A DNA stretch of 44,092 bases from Candidatus Merdinaster equi. GTDB lineage: Bacteria > Bacillota > Clostridia > Lachnospirales > Lachnospiraceae. The stretch covers positions 1 to 44,092 of the forward strand of contig JAGHUF010000031.1 in the NCBI GenBank assembly GCA_018064935.1, read 5' to 3'. The position numbers were made by a program, and so were the translations under genes. Below, piece by piece: positions 1 to 7,885 of this stretch. The notes under the pieces are model-generated. The model made no database searches. It saw nothing but the letters and a program-made list of their open reading frames with translations, and had not been told where the DNA came from. Position 1 is the stretch's first letter, and the number at the start of each line of letters is the position of its first letter.

Positions 1-1052
1 TCCAGCTTCATCAGTTTCTCGATAAGTAAAGGCAAAGCCTCCACCGTGTTAGTCCTGGCCTTCGCATCATGCATAAGAATTACCATGTTGTGCATTCTGT
101 CGACATTAGTCAAGGCGTTCGATATTAGCGTCTGCGTAGATAATTGAACCTTAGACGCATCGCCAGTCTGTGAATTCCAGTCATAATAGGTTATTCCCCT
201 ATCATTCAGCACATCAATACAATCATGTATATTTATACGACTCACACGATTGGAGCTCCCACCTGGAAATCTGTAAACAAAAGGCTTAACTCCTGTAACA
301 CCATACAAAAGGCCATATATTCTATCGAGATCATCCTTGAAAGCATCCACACTAGCATACATATCATCATATACATGCGAATATGAATGCATTCCGAGTG
401 TGTGTCCTCTTTTAATAATCTCCTTATACATTTCTATCGAATGATCGTCAGTTCGACCACAAACAAAAAAAGTGGCTTTTATATCATACTCATCAAGAAT
501 TTTCAGAATTGCCTCAGTATTGCTACTTGGTCCATCATCAAATGTTAAATATACTCTTCTAATTCCATCTGAAACTGCATCAGAGTTCTCATCAATCTGT
601 TGATCCAATCCAATATCCGATAGTTCTTCATTCTCTACTACATTATCGTAATAATCGGCAAGCGCATCGGCATCAAGCCCCTGAAATAAATTTGCCGAAT
701 CAGTTCCCTCTACATTTAATATGTATGTTCCTTCCTGTTCAGAAACAACACTCAAATCTGAAGAAGAACCATCAGCAGAAATACTCCCATGGGATATATC
801 TGTTACATTTTCATTGCGCTCAACAACATCAGTAGATCCATCAGTTTCATTAACTGTTGATAACTCTGATTTATCAGATACTATTTCATTCTCTACAGAA
901 AGCTGTTTTTCTAATATATTTACTCGAATAATAAGAATTACACAGATTATTATCGGAACAATAATAAGGAGTGCATCAACAGTAAGAATCATCTTCTTAA
1001 GCCTGTTAATCCTTTTCCTTCTCTGCGCTGAAATCTCTATATTTTTATTCAT
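1..1052 (-). CDS. Membrane-anchored polysaccharide deacetylase (NodB domain), C-terminus truncated by window edge
   Basis: My translation of the minus strand (not in ORF track because it runs off the window): MNKNIEISAQRRKRINRLKK + TM helix, Ser/Asp/Glu-rich linker, then YLTFDDGPSSNTEAIL, FFVCGR, GHTLGMHSYSH, RFPGG, i.e. NodB-domain motifs. GAGG Shine-Dalgarno 8 nt before ATG at 1052. Confidence 0.9.
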   Translation of the reverse strand, partial: MNKNIEISAQRRKRINRLKKMILTVDALLIIVPIIICVILIIRVNILEKQLSVENEIVSDKSELSTVNETDGSTDVVERNENVTDISHGSISADGSSSDLSVVSEQEGTYILNVEGTDSANLFQGLDADALADYYDNVVENEELSDIGLDQQIDENSDAVSDGIRRVYLTFDDGPSSNTEAILKILDEYDIKATFFVCGRTDDHSIEMYKEIIKRGHTLGMHSYSHVYDDMYASVDAFKDDLDRIYGLLYGVTGVKPFVYRFPGGSSNRVSRINIHDCIDVLNDRGITYYDWNSQTGDASKVQLSTQTLISNALTNVDRMHNMVILMHDAKARTNTVEALPLLIEKLMKL

Positions 1053-1070
1053 ACACATAGCCTCGACGTA

Positions 1071-1493
1071 CTATGAAGTATATTTATAAATGCATATTAT
1101 ATTGCAGTTATTCTCACGTTTGTATTCAACCAGATCCATCGTCTTCTTGACAATAAAAATCCCCAATCCACCAACCTGTCGTTCTGCAAGCGGCACATGA
1201 ATATCTGGATCCTCTTTCTCCAATGGATTATATGGTATCCCATGATCTGTGAAGGTAATCTTAACCCCATTTTCAACTCTTTCAATAGCAACCGTTATTG
1301 TATGAGGAGTGGTTTCATCTACACCTTCATATGCATAATTACAAACATTGCTATATAACTCATCAACAGCAACGCCTAATTTCATATGCGCTGGAAGCGG
1401 AAAGTCGAGCTCATTCAAATATGAATCAAGCATATCCATCACTGAAATCAAGTTTTCTTTTTTTGCTATAACTTCAATTTCACGGTCTTTCAC
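1071..1493 (-). CDS. RsbW/SpoIIAB-like anti-sigma regulatory kinase (HATPase_c_2)
   Basis: 140 aa; LGVAVDELYSNVCNYAYEG (N-box), ITFTDHGIPYNPL (G1-like), GGLGIFIVKKTMD; GTG start preceded by AGGAGGGG. Confidence 0.85.
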   Translation of the reverse strand: MKDREIEVIAKKENLISVMDMLDSYLNELDFPLPAHMKLGVAVDELYSNVCNYAYEGVDETTPHTITVAIERVENGVKITFTDHGIPYNPLEKEDPDIHVPLAERQVGGLGIFIVKKTMDLVEYKRENNCNIICIYKYTS

Positions 1494-1523
1494 AGCTTGC
1501 CCCTCCTATACACATATAGATAT

Positions 1524-1552
1524 ATAATAACAAAAGCAATCTTAAAATTCAA
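1524..1552 (-). promoter_or_regulatory. Candidate sigmaA promoter of the RsbW-like/deacetylase pair
   Basis: Minus strand TTGAAT-N17-TATTAT with TGn extended -10 (TGTTATTAT), followed by SD and GTG. Confidence 0.6.
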
Positions 1553-1593
1553 TCGCCATAGAATTTATAAATGTTTGCCGTATTCGTGTGCAT

Positions 1594-1625
1594 AAAAAAA
1601 GAGGACTATCAAATAGTCCTCTTTT
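1594..1625 (-). terminator. Rho-independent terminator downstream of carB
   Basis: GAGGACTA-TTTGA-TAGTCCTC followed by TTTTTTT on the minus strand, 24 nt after the carB stop. Confidence 0.88.
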
Positions 1626-1648
1626 GCGATTAAATATCACATGGTATC

Positions 1649-4600
1649 TTATTTATCTTTTACTTCGCTATGAAGTAACTGAAGCGACTTAATCTCTTCT
1701 GTTGGATGAGTCAGGATATAATGAATACCAGTTGCTGTTGCTTTAGCTGCTGCAACAGTTGTTATATATGGTGTCTTACTCTTAATTGCAGCTTTTCTAA
1801 GGTAACTGTCATCATTAACTGAATTCTTACCAATAGGAGAATTGATAATGAGATCAACCTCGTTATTTGTAATCATATCGTAAACGTTAGGTCTGCCTTC
1901 CTGAAGCTTCTTAACAGGAGTTACTTCTATTCCAGCTTCAGAGAGATACTTAGCAGAACCACTTGTAGCAACAATCTTAAATCCATCACCACTGAGTGAC
2001 TTTGCTACCTCAATTACTTCTTCCTTATCCTTATCCTGAACCGAAATCAAAACTGTACCTGAAAGAGGTAATTTACTCTGAATGGCTTCCTGTGATTTGA
2101 AGAAAGCCTCTCCATAGTGAGTTGATAAACCAAGAACTTCTCCTGTACTTCTCATCTCAGGTCCAAGTACTGGATCTACCTCTGGGAACATATTGAATGG
2201 GAATGCAGCTTCCTTAACTCCATAATATGGAATATCCTTCTCCTTAAGATCAGCAACAGGTGATGGACGTCCAGTAATTTCTGAAGTAATGATATCAGTT
2301 GCAATTGGTACCATTCTGATGTTACATACCTTTGAAACAAGCGGAACAGTACGGCTTGCTCTTGGATTAGCCTCAAGAACAAATACCTTACCCTTCTCAA
2401 TAGCATACTGCATATTCATAAGGCCACGAACGTGCATCTCTTCAGCAATCTTCTTGGTATATTCCTTAATTGTAGCAACATTTTCTTCAGAAATATGTAC
2501 TGAAGGAATGATACATGCTGAATCTCCTGAATGAACACCTGCAAGCTCAATATGTTCCATAACAGCTGGAACAAATGCATGCTTACCATCTGAAATCGCA
2601 TCAGCTTCACACTCAAGGGCATGGTTAAGGAATCTATCAATAAGAATAGGTCTGTCAGGAGTTACTCCAACAGCAGCATTCATATACTCTGTGAGTGTTT
2701 CATCATCGTAAACAACTTCCATACCACGTCCACCAAGAACATATGAAGGACGAACCATAACTGGATAACCAATCTTGCCAGCAATTTCTTTTGCTTCAGC
2801 TGCTGTAGTAGCCATTCCTGACTCTGGCATTGGAATTCCAAGCTTATCCATCATTGCTCTGAACTGGTCTCTGTCTTCTGCAAGATCAATAACAGCTGGA
2901 GAAGTACCAAGAATCTTCACTCCGTTCTTCTCAAGATCAGCTGCCAAATTAAGTGGTGTCTGACCACCAAACTGAGCTATAACACCAAGGGGCTTCTCTT
3001 TTTCATAAATAGAAAGAACATCCTCAAGTGTAAGTGGCTCAAAATAAAGCTTATCAGATGTATCATAATCAGTTGAAACTGTTTCAGGATTGCAGTTTAC
3101 GATAATGGTTTCAAAACCAAGTGCTTTAAGTGCCTTAGCAGCATGTACGCAACAATAGTCGAACTCAATACCCTGACCAATTCTATTAGGGCCTCCACCA
3201 AGAATCATTACTTTCTTGTTATCTGAAGCTTTACTATTATCAGGCGCATTATATGTTGAGTAATAATATGCACTGTCCTTGGTACCGCTTACATGTACGC
3301 CTTCCCAAGCTTCCTTTACGCCAATTGCATTTCTTCTTTCGCGGATAACATCTTCCTTAATCTCAAGAAGCTGACTCAAATACTTATCAGAGAAGCCATC
3401 TTTCTTCGCACTGGTAAGAAGTTCATCGGAAATCATGCTACCTCTATTGGCTGCAATCTTCTCTTCCTCTTCAACAAGTTCTTTCATCTGCTCAATGAAA
3501 TAATGCTTTACCTTTGTAAGTTCAAATATTTCATCTGCAGTTGCTCCCTTACGAAGAGCCTCGTACATAAGGAAATATCTTTCTGAATTAGGAACAGTAA
3601 GTTTTGCAAGAAGTTCCTCTTTTGAAAGCTTATCGAAATTCTTCGCATGTCCAAGACCGTAACGTCCAATCTCAAGGGAACGAATAGCTTTCTGGAAAGC
3701 CTCCTTGAAGTTCTTACCGATACTCATTACTTCACCAACAGCTCTCATCTGAGTACCGAGCTTATCCTCAACGCCCTTGAATTTCTCAAAAGCCCAACGA
3801 GCAAACTTAATTACTACATAATCACCATCTGGATAATACTTATCAAGTGTTCCATACTTACCACACTCAATATCTTTCAGGGTAAGACCTGAAGCTAACA
3901 TAGCTGAAACAAGAGCAATAGGGAATCCTGTTGCCTTTGAAGCAAGAGCTGATGAACGTGAAGTACGTGGATTAATTTCAATAACAATAACTCTGTCAGA
4001 TACTGGATCATGTGCAAACTGAACATTTGTACCACCAATAACCTGAACCTTATCAACAATCTTATATGCCTGCTCCTGAAGTCTGTCCTGTACTTCTTTA
4101 GAAATTGTAAGCATAGGAGCCGAGCAGAAAGAATCACCTGTATGTACGCCAAGAGGATCAATGTTCTCAATAAAGCATACAGTAATCATATTGCCTTCTG
4201 AGTCTCTTACAACCTCAAGCTCAAGTTCTTCCCAGCCAAGGATAGATTCCTCAACAAGAACCTGGCCAACAAGAGAGGCCTGAAGACCTCTAGCACATAC
4301 AGTAGACAACTCATCTTTATTATATACAAGACCACCGCCTGCTCCACCCATGGTATATGCAGGACGAAGAACAACAGGGTATCCAAGCTTATCTGCAATA
4401 GCTAAAGCTTCATCAACAGAGTATGCCACTTCAGATCTAGCCATTTCGATACCAAGAGAATCCATAGTCTTCTTAAACTCAATTCTGTCTTCTCCTCTTT
4501 CAATGGCATCAACCTGAACACCTATAACTTTTACATTATATTTGTCAAGAATTCCAGCCTTATACAGCTCTGAACAAAGATTGAGTCCAGACTGTCCACC

Positions 4601-4870
4601 AAGATTTGGAAGAAGGGCATCTGGGCGTTCTTTCTTAATAATCTGCTCAAGTCTATCTACATTAAGAGGCTCAATGTATGTAACATCAGCAGTCTCAGGA
4701 TCTGTCATAATTGTTGCTGGGTTAGAGTTCACAAGAACTATCTCATAACCAAGTTTCTTAAGTGCCTTACAAGCCTGTGTTCCCGAATAGTCAAACTCAC
4801 AAGCCTGACCAATAATAATTGGGCCTGATCCAATAATCAGAACTTTGTTAATATCTTCTCTTTTTGGCAT
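1649..4870 (-). CDS. carB: Carbamoyl-phosphate synthase large subunit
   Basis: 1073 aa, MPKREDINKVLIIGSGPIIIGQACEFDYSGTQACKALK; two ATP-grasp halves and C-terminal MGS-like domain. Confidence 0.98.
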   Translation of the reverse strand: MPKREDINKVLIIGSGPIIIGQACEFDYSGTQACKALKKLGYEIVLVNSNPATIMTDPETADVTYIEPLNVDRLEQIIKKERPDALLPNLGGQSGLNLCSELYKAGILDKYNVKVIGVQVDAIERGEDRIEFKKTMDSLGIEMARSEVAYSVDEALAIADKLGYPVVLRPAYTMGGAGGGLVYNKDELSTVCARGLQASLVGQVLVEESILGWEELELEVVRDSEGNMITVCFIENIDPLGVHTGDSFCSAPMLTISKEVQDRLQEQAYKIVDKVQVIGGTNVQFAHDPVSDRVIVIEINPRTSRSSALASKATGFPIALVSAMLASGLTLKDIECGKYGTLDKYYPDGDYVVIKFARWAFEKFKGVEDKLGTQMRAVGEVMSIGKNFKEAFQKAIRSLEIGRYGLGHAKNFDKLSKEELLAKLTVPNSERYFLMYEALRKGATADEIFELTKVKHYFIEQMKELVEEEEKIAANRGSMISDELLTSAKKDGFSDKYLSQLLEIKEDVIRERRNAIGVKEAWEGVHVSGTKDSAYYYSTYNAPDNSKASDNKKVMILGGGPNRIGQGIEFDYCCVHAAKALKALGFETIIVNCNPETVSTDYDTSDKLYFEPLTLEDVLSIYEKEKPLGVIAQFGGQTPLNLAADLEKNGVKILGTSPAVIDLAEDRDQFRAMMDKLGIPMPESGMATTAAEAKEIAGKIGYPVMVRPSYVLGGRGMEVVYDDETLTEYMNAAVGVTPDRPILIDRFLNHALECEADAISDGKHAFVPAVMEHIELAGVHSGDSACIIPSVHISEENVATIKEYTKKIAEEMHVRGLMNMQYAIEKGKVFVLEANPRASRTVPLVSKVCNIRMVPIATDIITSEITGRPSPVADLKEKDIPYYGVKEAAFPFNMFPEVDPVLGPEMRSTGEVLGLSTHYGEAFFKSQEAIQSKLPLSGTVLISVQDKDKEEVIEVAKSLSGDGFKIVATSGSAKYLSEAGIEVTPVKKLQEGRPNVYDMITNNEVDLIINSPIGKNSVNDDSYLRKAAIKSKTPYITTVAAAKATATGIHYILTHPTEEIKSLQLLHSEVKDK

Positions 4871-4888
4871 TTAATTCTCCTCCACGTC

Positions 4889-4918
4889 ATTATATTCATA
4901 CCATAATTTGTATTTCAA
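4889..4918 (-). promoter_or_regulatory. Candidate proximal sigmaA promoter of carB
   Basis: Minus strand TTGAAA-N18-TATAAT immediately upstream of the carB SD (GGAGGAG); implies a very short leader. Confidence 0.5.
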
Positions 4919-4937
4919 TCCGATTACACTATGTAAA

Positions 4938-4967
4938 ATAATACCACATGTGGTGCTTTATATTAAA
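4938..4967 (-). promoter_or_regulatory. Candidate distal carB promoter with palindromic operator in the spacer
   Basis: Minus strand TTTAAT-N18-TATTAT with TGn motif; the spacer contains the perfect 12-bp palindrome ACCACATGTGGT (4943-4954). Confidence 0.35.
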
Positions 4968-5018
4968 GTGCTTTTTGAATATTTTTTATAGAACATATTT
5001 GCACATTCGTTTCTGCTA

Positions 5019-5053
5019 TAAAAAAGGGCATGGACCAGAAGGTCCACGCCCTT
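5019..5053 (-). terminator. Rho-independent terminator downstream of tsf
   Basis: Minus strand AAGGGCGTGGACC-TTCT-GGTCCATGCCCTT followed by TTTT; the one mismatch on the plus strand becomes G.U on the minus-strand RNA. Confidence 0.9.
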
Positions 5054-5065
5054 GAAATATACTTT

Positions 5066-6139
5066 TTAGCCGAGCTGAGCTGCAACCTCTGCAGCAAAGT
5101 CTTCGTTCTTTTTCTCCATACCTTCGCCAACTTCAAAACGAACCATCTTAGAGATAACAAGTGCCTTATCAACAGATGCAAGGTACTGAGCAACACTCTG
5201 CTTACCATCTTCAGCCTTAACATATGTCTGATCAAGAAGACAAATCTCTTTGAGCTGCTTAGAAACACGTCCCTCAACAAGTCCGCCAAAAATCTTATCA
5301 GCAAGGATTGCATCCTTATCTGCCATAGCAAGTTCAACAAGAGCTGCCTTAGCTTCCTTAGAAAGGAAATTGAAGAGGTAATTCATATTGCTCTTCTTCT
5401 CTTCATAAATAGCAATATCTTCATCTGTCCACTTCTTATCAGCAATTGCCTTATCGATAAGCTTCTGAAGAAGAGGCTTAGGAAGAGATGCTGGATCATT
5501 CAGAGAGCTGTCAACAGTAATCTCACGAAGCTTTGCAACTTCCTCAGCTGACATATCGTTTCTGCTGATATACTGTGGATTCATTGCTGCAATCTGCATT
5601 GCTACATTTGTAAGAGCCTCTTTAGCATCAGCGCTTCCATTAGCTGCAACAAGAACACCAATCTTACCACCGCCATGAACATATGATGCAACGCTATCAG
5701 CTGTAACCTTCTCAAATCTTCTGAAAGAAAGTTTCTCACCAATCTTAAGTGTCTTCTCTGCTACAACTTCTGTAAGACCTGCATCAAGAAGAGCCTGTAC
5801 ATCCTCTCCGTTCTTACCACCATTGTAATTAGATGCAAGAGCTGTATCAGCAACAGACTGAACAAACTCCTGGAAAATCTCATTCTTTGCAACGAAGTCT
5901 GTCTCTGAGTTAACCTCAACAACAACTGCCTGATTGCCATTCATAGCAACGCGGCAAATACCTTCTGCTGCAATTCTTGAAGCTTTCTTCTCCATCTTAG
6001 CAGCTCCGCTCTTTCTAAGAACTTCAACTGCTGCTTCCATATCTCCATCAGTCTCGGTGAGGGCTTTCTTACATTCCATCATACCTGCACCGGTAGACTC
6101 TCTTAATTCTTTTACCATTGCTGCTGTAATAGCTGCCAT
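5066..6139 (-). CDS. tsf: Translation elongation factor Ts
   Basis: MAAITAAMVKELRESTGAGMMECKKALTETDGD; TDFVAKN motif. Confidence 0.98.
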   Translation of the reverse strand: MAAITAAMVKELRESTGAGMMECKKALTETDGDMEAAVEVLRKSGAAKMEKKASRIAAEGICRVAMNGNQAVVVEVNSETDFVAKNEIFQEFVQSVADTALASNYNGGKNGEDVQALLDAGLTEVVAEKTLKIGEKLSFRRFEKVTADSVASYVHGGGKIGVLVAANGSADAKEALTNVAMQIAAMNPQYISRNDMSAEEVAKLREITVDSSLNDPASLPKPLLQKLIDKAIADKKWTDEDIAIYEEKKSNMNYLFNFLSKEAKAALVELAMADKDAILADKIFGGLVEGRVSKQLKEICLLDQTYVKAEDGKQSVAQYLASVDKALVISKMVRFEVGEGMEKKNEDFAAEVAAQLG

Positions 6140-6165
6140 GTCTGTATCCTCCTATTTATTATTAT

Positions 6166-6915
6166 TTACTGCTCTGCAACTTCCTCGATATCAGTTGCCT
6201 CAGCGTTCTCCATCTCTGGAACGTAATTCTCAACACCACCATTTGCTTCGATAACAGCATCAGCCATCTTAGAAACGATAAGCTTTACTGCACGAATTGC
6301 ATCGTCGTTACCAGGAATTACATAATCAAGCTCTTCTGGATCACAGTTTGTATCTGCAATACCAATAAGAGGAATACCAAGAGAGTGAGCCTCAGATACA
6401 CAAATCTTCTCCTTCTTAGGATCAACGATAAAGATAGCATCAGGAATCTTCTTCATGTTCTTGATACCACCAAGGTTCTTCTCAAGCTTCTCCCACTCTT
6501 TCTTAAGTTCGATAACTTCCTTCTTAGGAAGAACATCAAATGTTCCGTCCTGAGACATTGTCTCAATCTTCTTAAGACGAGCAATACGAGACTGGATTGT
6601 CTTGAAGTTTGTAAGCATACCACCAAGCCATCTCTCATTTACGTAGTACATTCCACAACGCTCAGCCTCAACCTTTACAGCATCCTGTGCCTGCTTCTTA
6701 GTACCAACGAAAAGAATTGTTCCGCCCTGTGCAGCGATCTCAGAGATTGCCTTGTAAGCTTCATCAACCTTAACAACAGACTTCTGAAGATCAATGATAT
6801 AGATGCCATTTCTCTCTGTGAAGATGTAAGGAGCCATCTTAGGGTTCCATCTTCTTGTCTGATGTCCAAAGTGAACACCTGCTTCAAGTAACTGTTTCAT
6901 TGAAATAACGCTCAT
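6166..6915 (-). CDS. rpsB: 30S ribosomal protein S2
   Basis: [45 protein letters not shown]; start reassigned from 6996 to 6915 because GGAGG lies just upstream of that ATG and the preceding residues are not S2-like. Confidence 0.96.
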   Translation of the reverse strand: MSVISMKQLLEAGVHFGHQTRRWNPKMAPYIFTERNGIYIIDLQKSVVKVDEAYKAISEIAAQGGTILFVGTKKQAQDAVKVEAERCGMYYVNERWLGGMLTNFKTIQSRIARLKKIETMSQDGTFDVLPKKEVIELKKEWEKLEKNLGGIKNMKKIPDAIFIVDPKKEKICVSEAHSLGIPLIGIADTNCDPEELDYVIPGNDDAIRAVKLIVSKMADAVIEANGGVENYVPEMENAEATDIEEVAEQ

Positions 6916-7025
6916 TTTTAATACCTCCATTTGGTTAATTTCTTCCGCGACCGTCACGCAAATCAGCCATCCCGAGCAAGGACACCGGCGATTCATCAGG
7001 TTCGCGTGTGTATTTATTCACAACA
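6916..7025 (-). promoter_or_regulatory. Putative structured 5' leader of rpsB (possible r-protein autoregulatory leader)
   Basis: About 110 nt between the predicted TSS and ATG; closing stem CGCGA...TCGCG, inner GCC..TCC/GGA..GGC pairing; not coding. Confidence 0.4.
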
Positions 7026-7031
7026 TTACAG

Positions 7032-7060
7032 ATTATAACAAGAAAAATCTCCCTTTTCAA
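7032..7060 (-). promoter_or_regulatory. Near-consensus sigmaA promoter of rpsB
   Basis: Minus strand TTGAAA-N17-TATAAT with TGn extended -10; the -35 lies in the loop of the flagellar operon terminator. Confidence 0.75.
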
Positions 7061-7070
7061 GGAGATTTTT
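7043..7070 (-). terminator. Terminator at the end of the fla/che operon
   Basis: AAAAATCTCC-TTGAAAAG-GGAGATTTTT followed by CTTGTT on minus; also symmetrical enough to work on plus. Confidence 0.8.
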
Positions 7071-7090
7071 CAATATTATATTATAACAAT

Positions 7091-7879
7091 TTATTGTTTT
7101 CCCATCAGAGCTTTTGCCATCTGTTCGTATGTCATATCTGATGTAATTGTATGCTCGCCAAATGCCAGATGTGTATCATATCCCATTTTGCACAAATATT
7201 TATCAAAATCCTTTGCGCTCTCAATTATTCCAGCCTGCTCCATCCTCTTACATACAGAACCAGATGAATCACCCTTTCTAACCTCTACATTATATGAAGA
7301 GCTTCCTTGCGAAGGCGCTTTTGTTGGTTCTGGTGTAGGTGTATCGGTTATCTTAGGCACTTCCGTCACTTTGGGTGCTTCTGTTGGAACCGGAGTCGGT
7401 TTTTCAGTTACCTTAGGAACTTCCGTCGGTGCCTGAGTCGGCTTTTCAGTTACCTTAGGCACTTCCGTCGGTGCCTGAGTCGGCTTTTCTGTTACCATAG
7501 GCACTTCAGTCATTTGGGCTGCCTCTGTAGGTTCAATCGTAGCTTCACCTACAGGATCCGAAGTCGGTATATTCTCTGTGTCATCCGCAGTCTGAGTTAT
7601 AGCTGCAGGAGTTAACTGAAGAGTCGTAGCTGGTCCCAGAGATGATATTCCTTCTGTTGGAACTATAATATTAGGATGATCGCTCTCAGTAGGTGTAAAA
7701 GTAACCGTTCCATACCCCTGTGTCAAAGTAGATGTATCATCTACCATACCAAGTTCAACAGCACGTTTCTTAACTTCCTCATCTGTCATCTGATTATTAC
7801 CAGATGTAGCCACACCCATCAGTACTGCAGTTACAATTATTCCAATTCCTAAACCACGTAAATAAAACTTAAGTTTCAT
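7091..7879 (-). CDS. Membrane-anchored protein with Pro/Thr/Glu repeat linker and C-terminal MltG(YceG)-N-terminal-like module
   Basis: N-terminal TM (FYLRGLGIGIIVTAVLMGVA), PTEVPKVTEKPTQA repeats, C-terminus VEVRKGDSSGSVCKRMEQAGIIESAKDFDKYLCKMGYDTHLAFGEHTITSDMTYEQMAKALMG. Confidence 0.7.
   Translation of the reverse strand: MKLKFYLRGLGIGIIVTAVLMGVATSGNNQMTDEEVKKRAVELGMVDDTSTLTQGYGTVTFTPTESDHPNIIVPTEGISSLGPATTLQLTPAAITQTADDTENIPTSDPVGEATIEPTEAAQMTEVPMVTEKPTQAPTEVPKVTEKPTQAPTEVPKVTEKPTPVPTEAPKVTEVPKITDTPTPEPTKAPSQGSSSYNVEVRKGDSSGSVCKRMEQAGIIESAKDFDKYLCKMGYDTHLAFGEHTITSDMTYEQMAKALMGKQ
7383..7508. repeat. Three tandem 42-bp repeats encoding the 14-aa VPKVTEKPTQAPTE unit
   Basis: Units at 7383, 7425 and 7467; by hand, units 2 and 3 differ at 3 of 42 positions, units 1 and 2 at about 6. 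Confidence 0.9.
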
Positions 7880-7885
7880 AATTTT

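Noticed and set aside
721-1089. 122-aa plus-strand ORF with a hydrophobic stretch
   Set aside because: Antisense to the N-terminus of the polysaccharide deacetylase, whose TM explains the hydrophobic stretch.
7383-7508. CRISPR-like array
   Set aside because: Repeats are directly tandem without spacers and in frame with a coding sequence.
7307-7615. Plus-strand Arg/Cys/Phe-rich repeat ORF (RHFRRCLSRLF)
   Set aside because: Antisense to the PTE-repeat region of the minus-strand gene; repeats come from the 42-bp DNA repeat.
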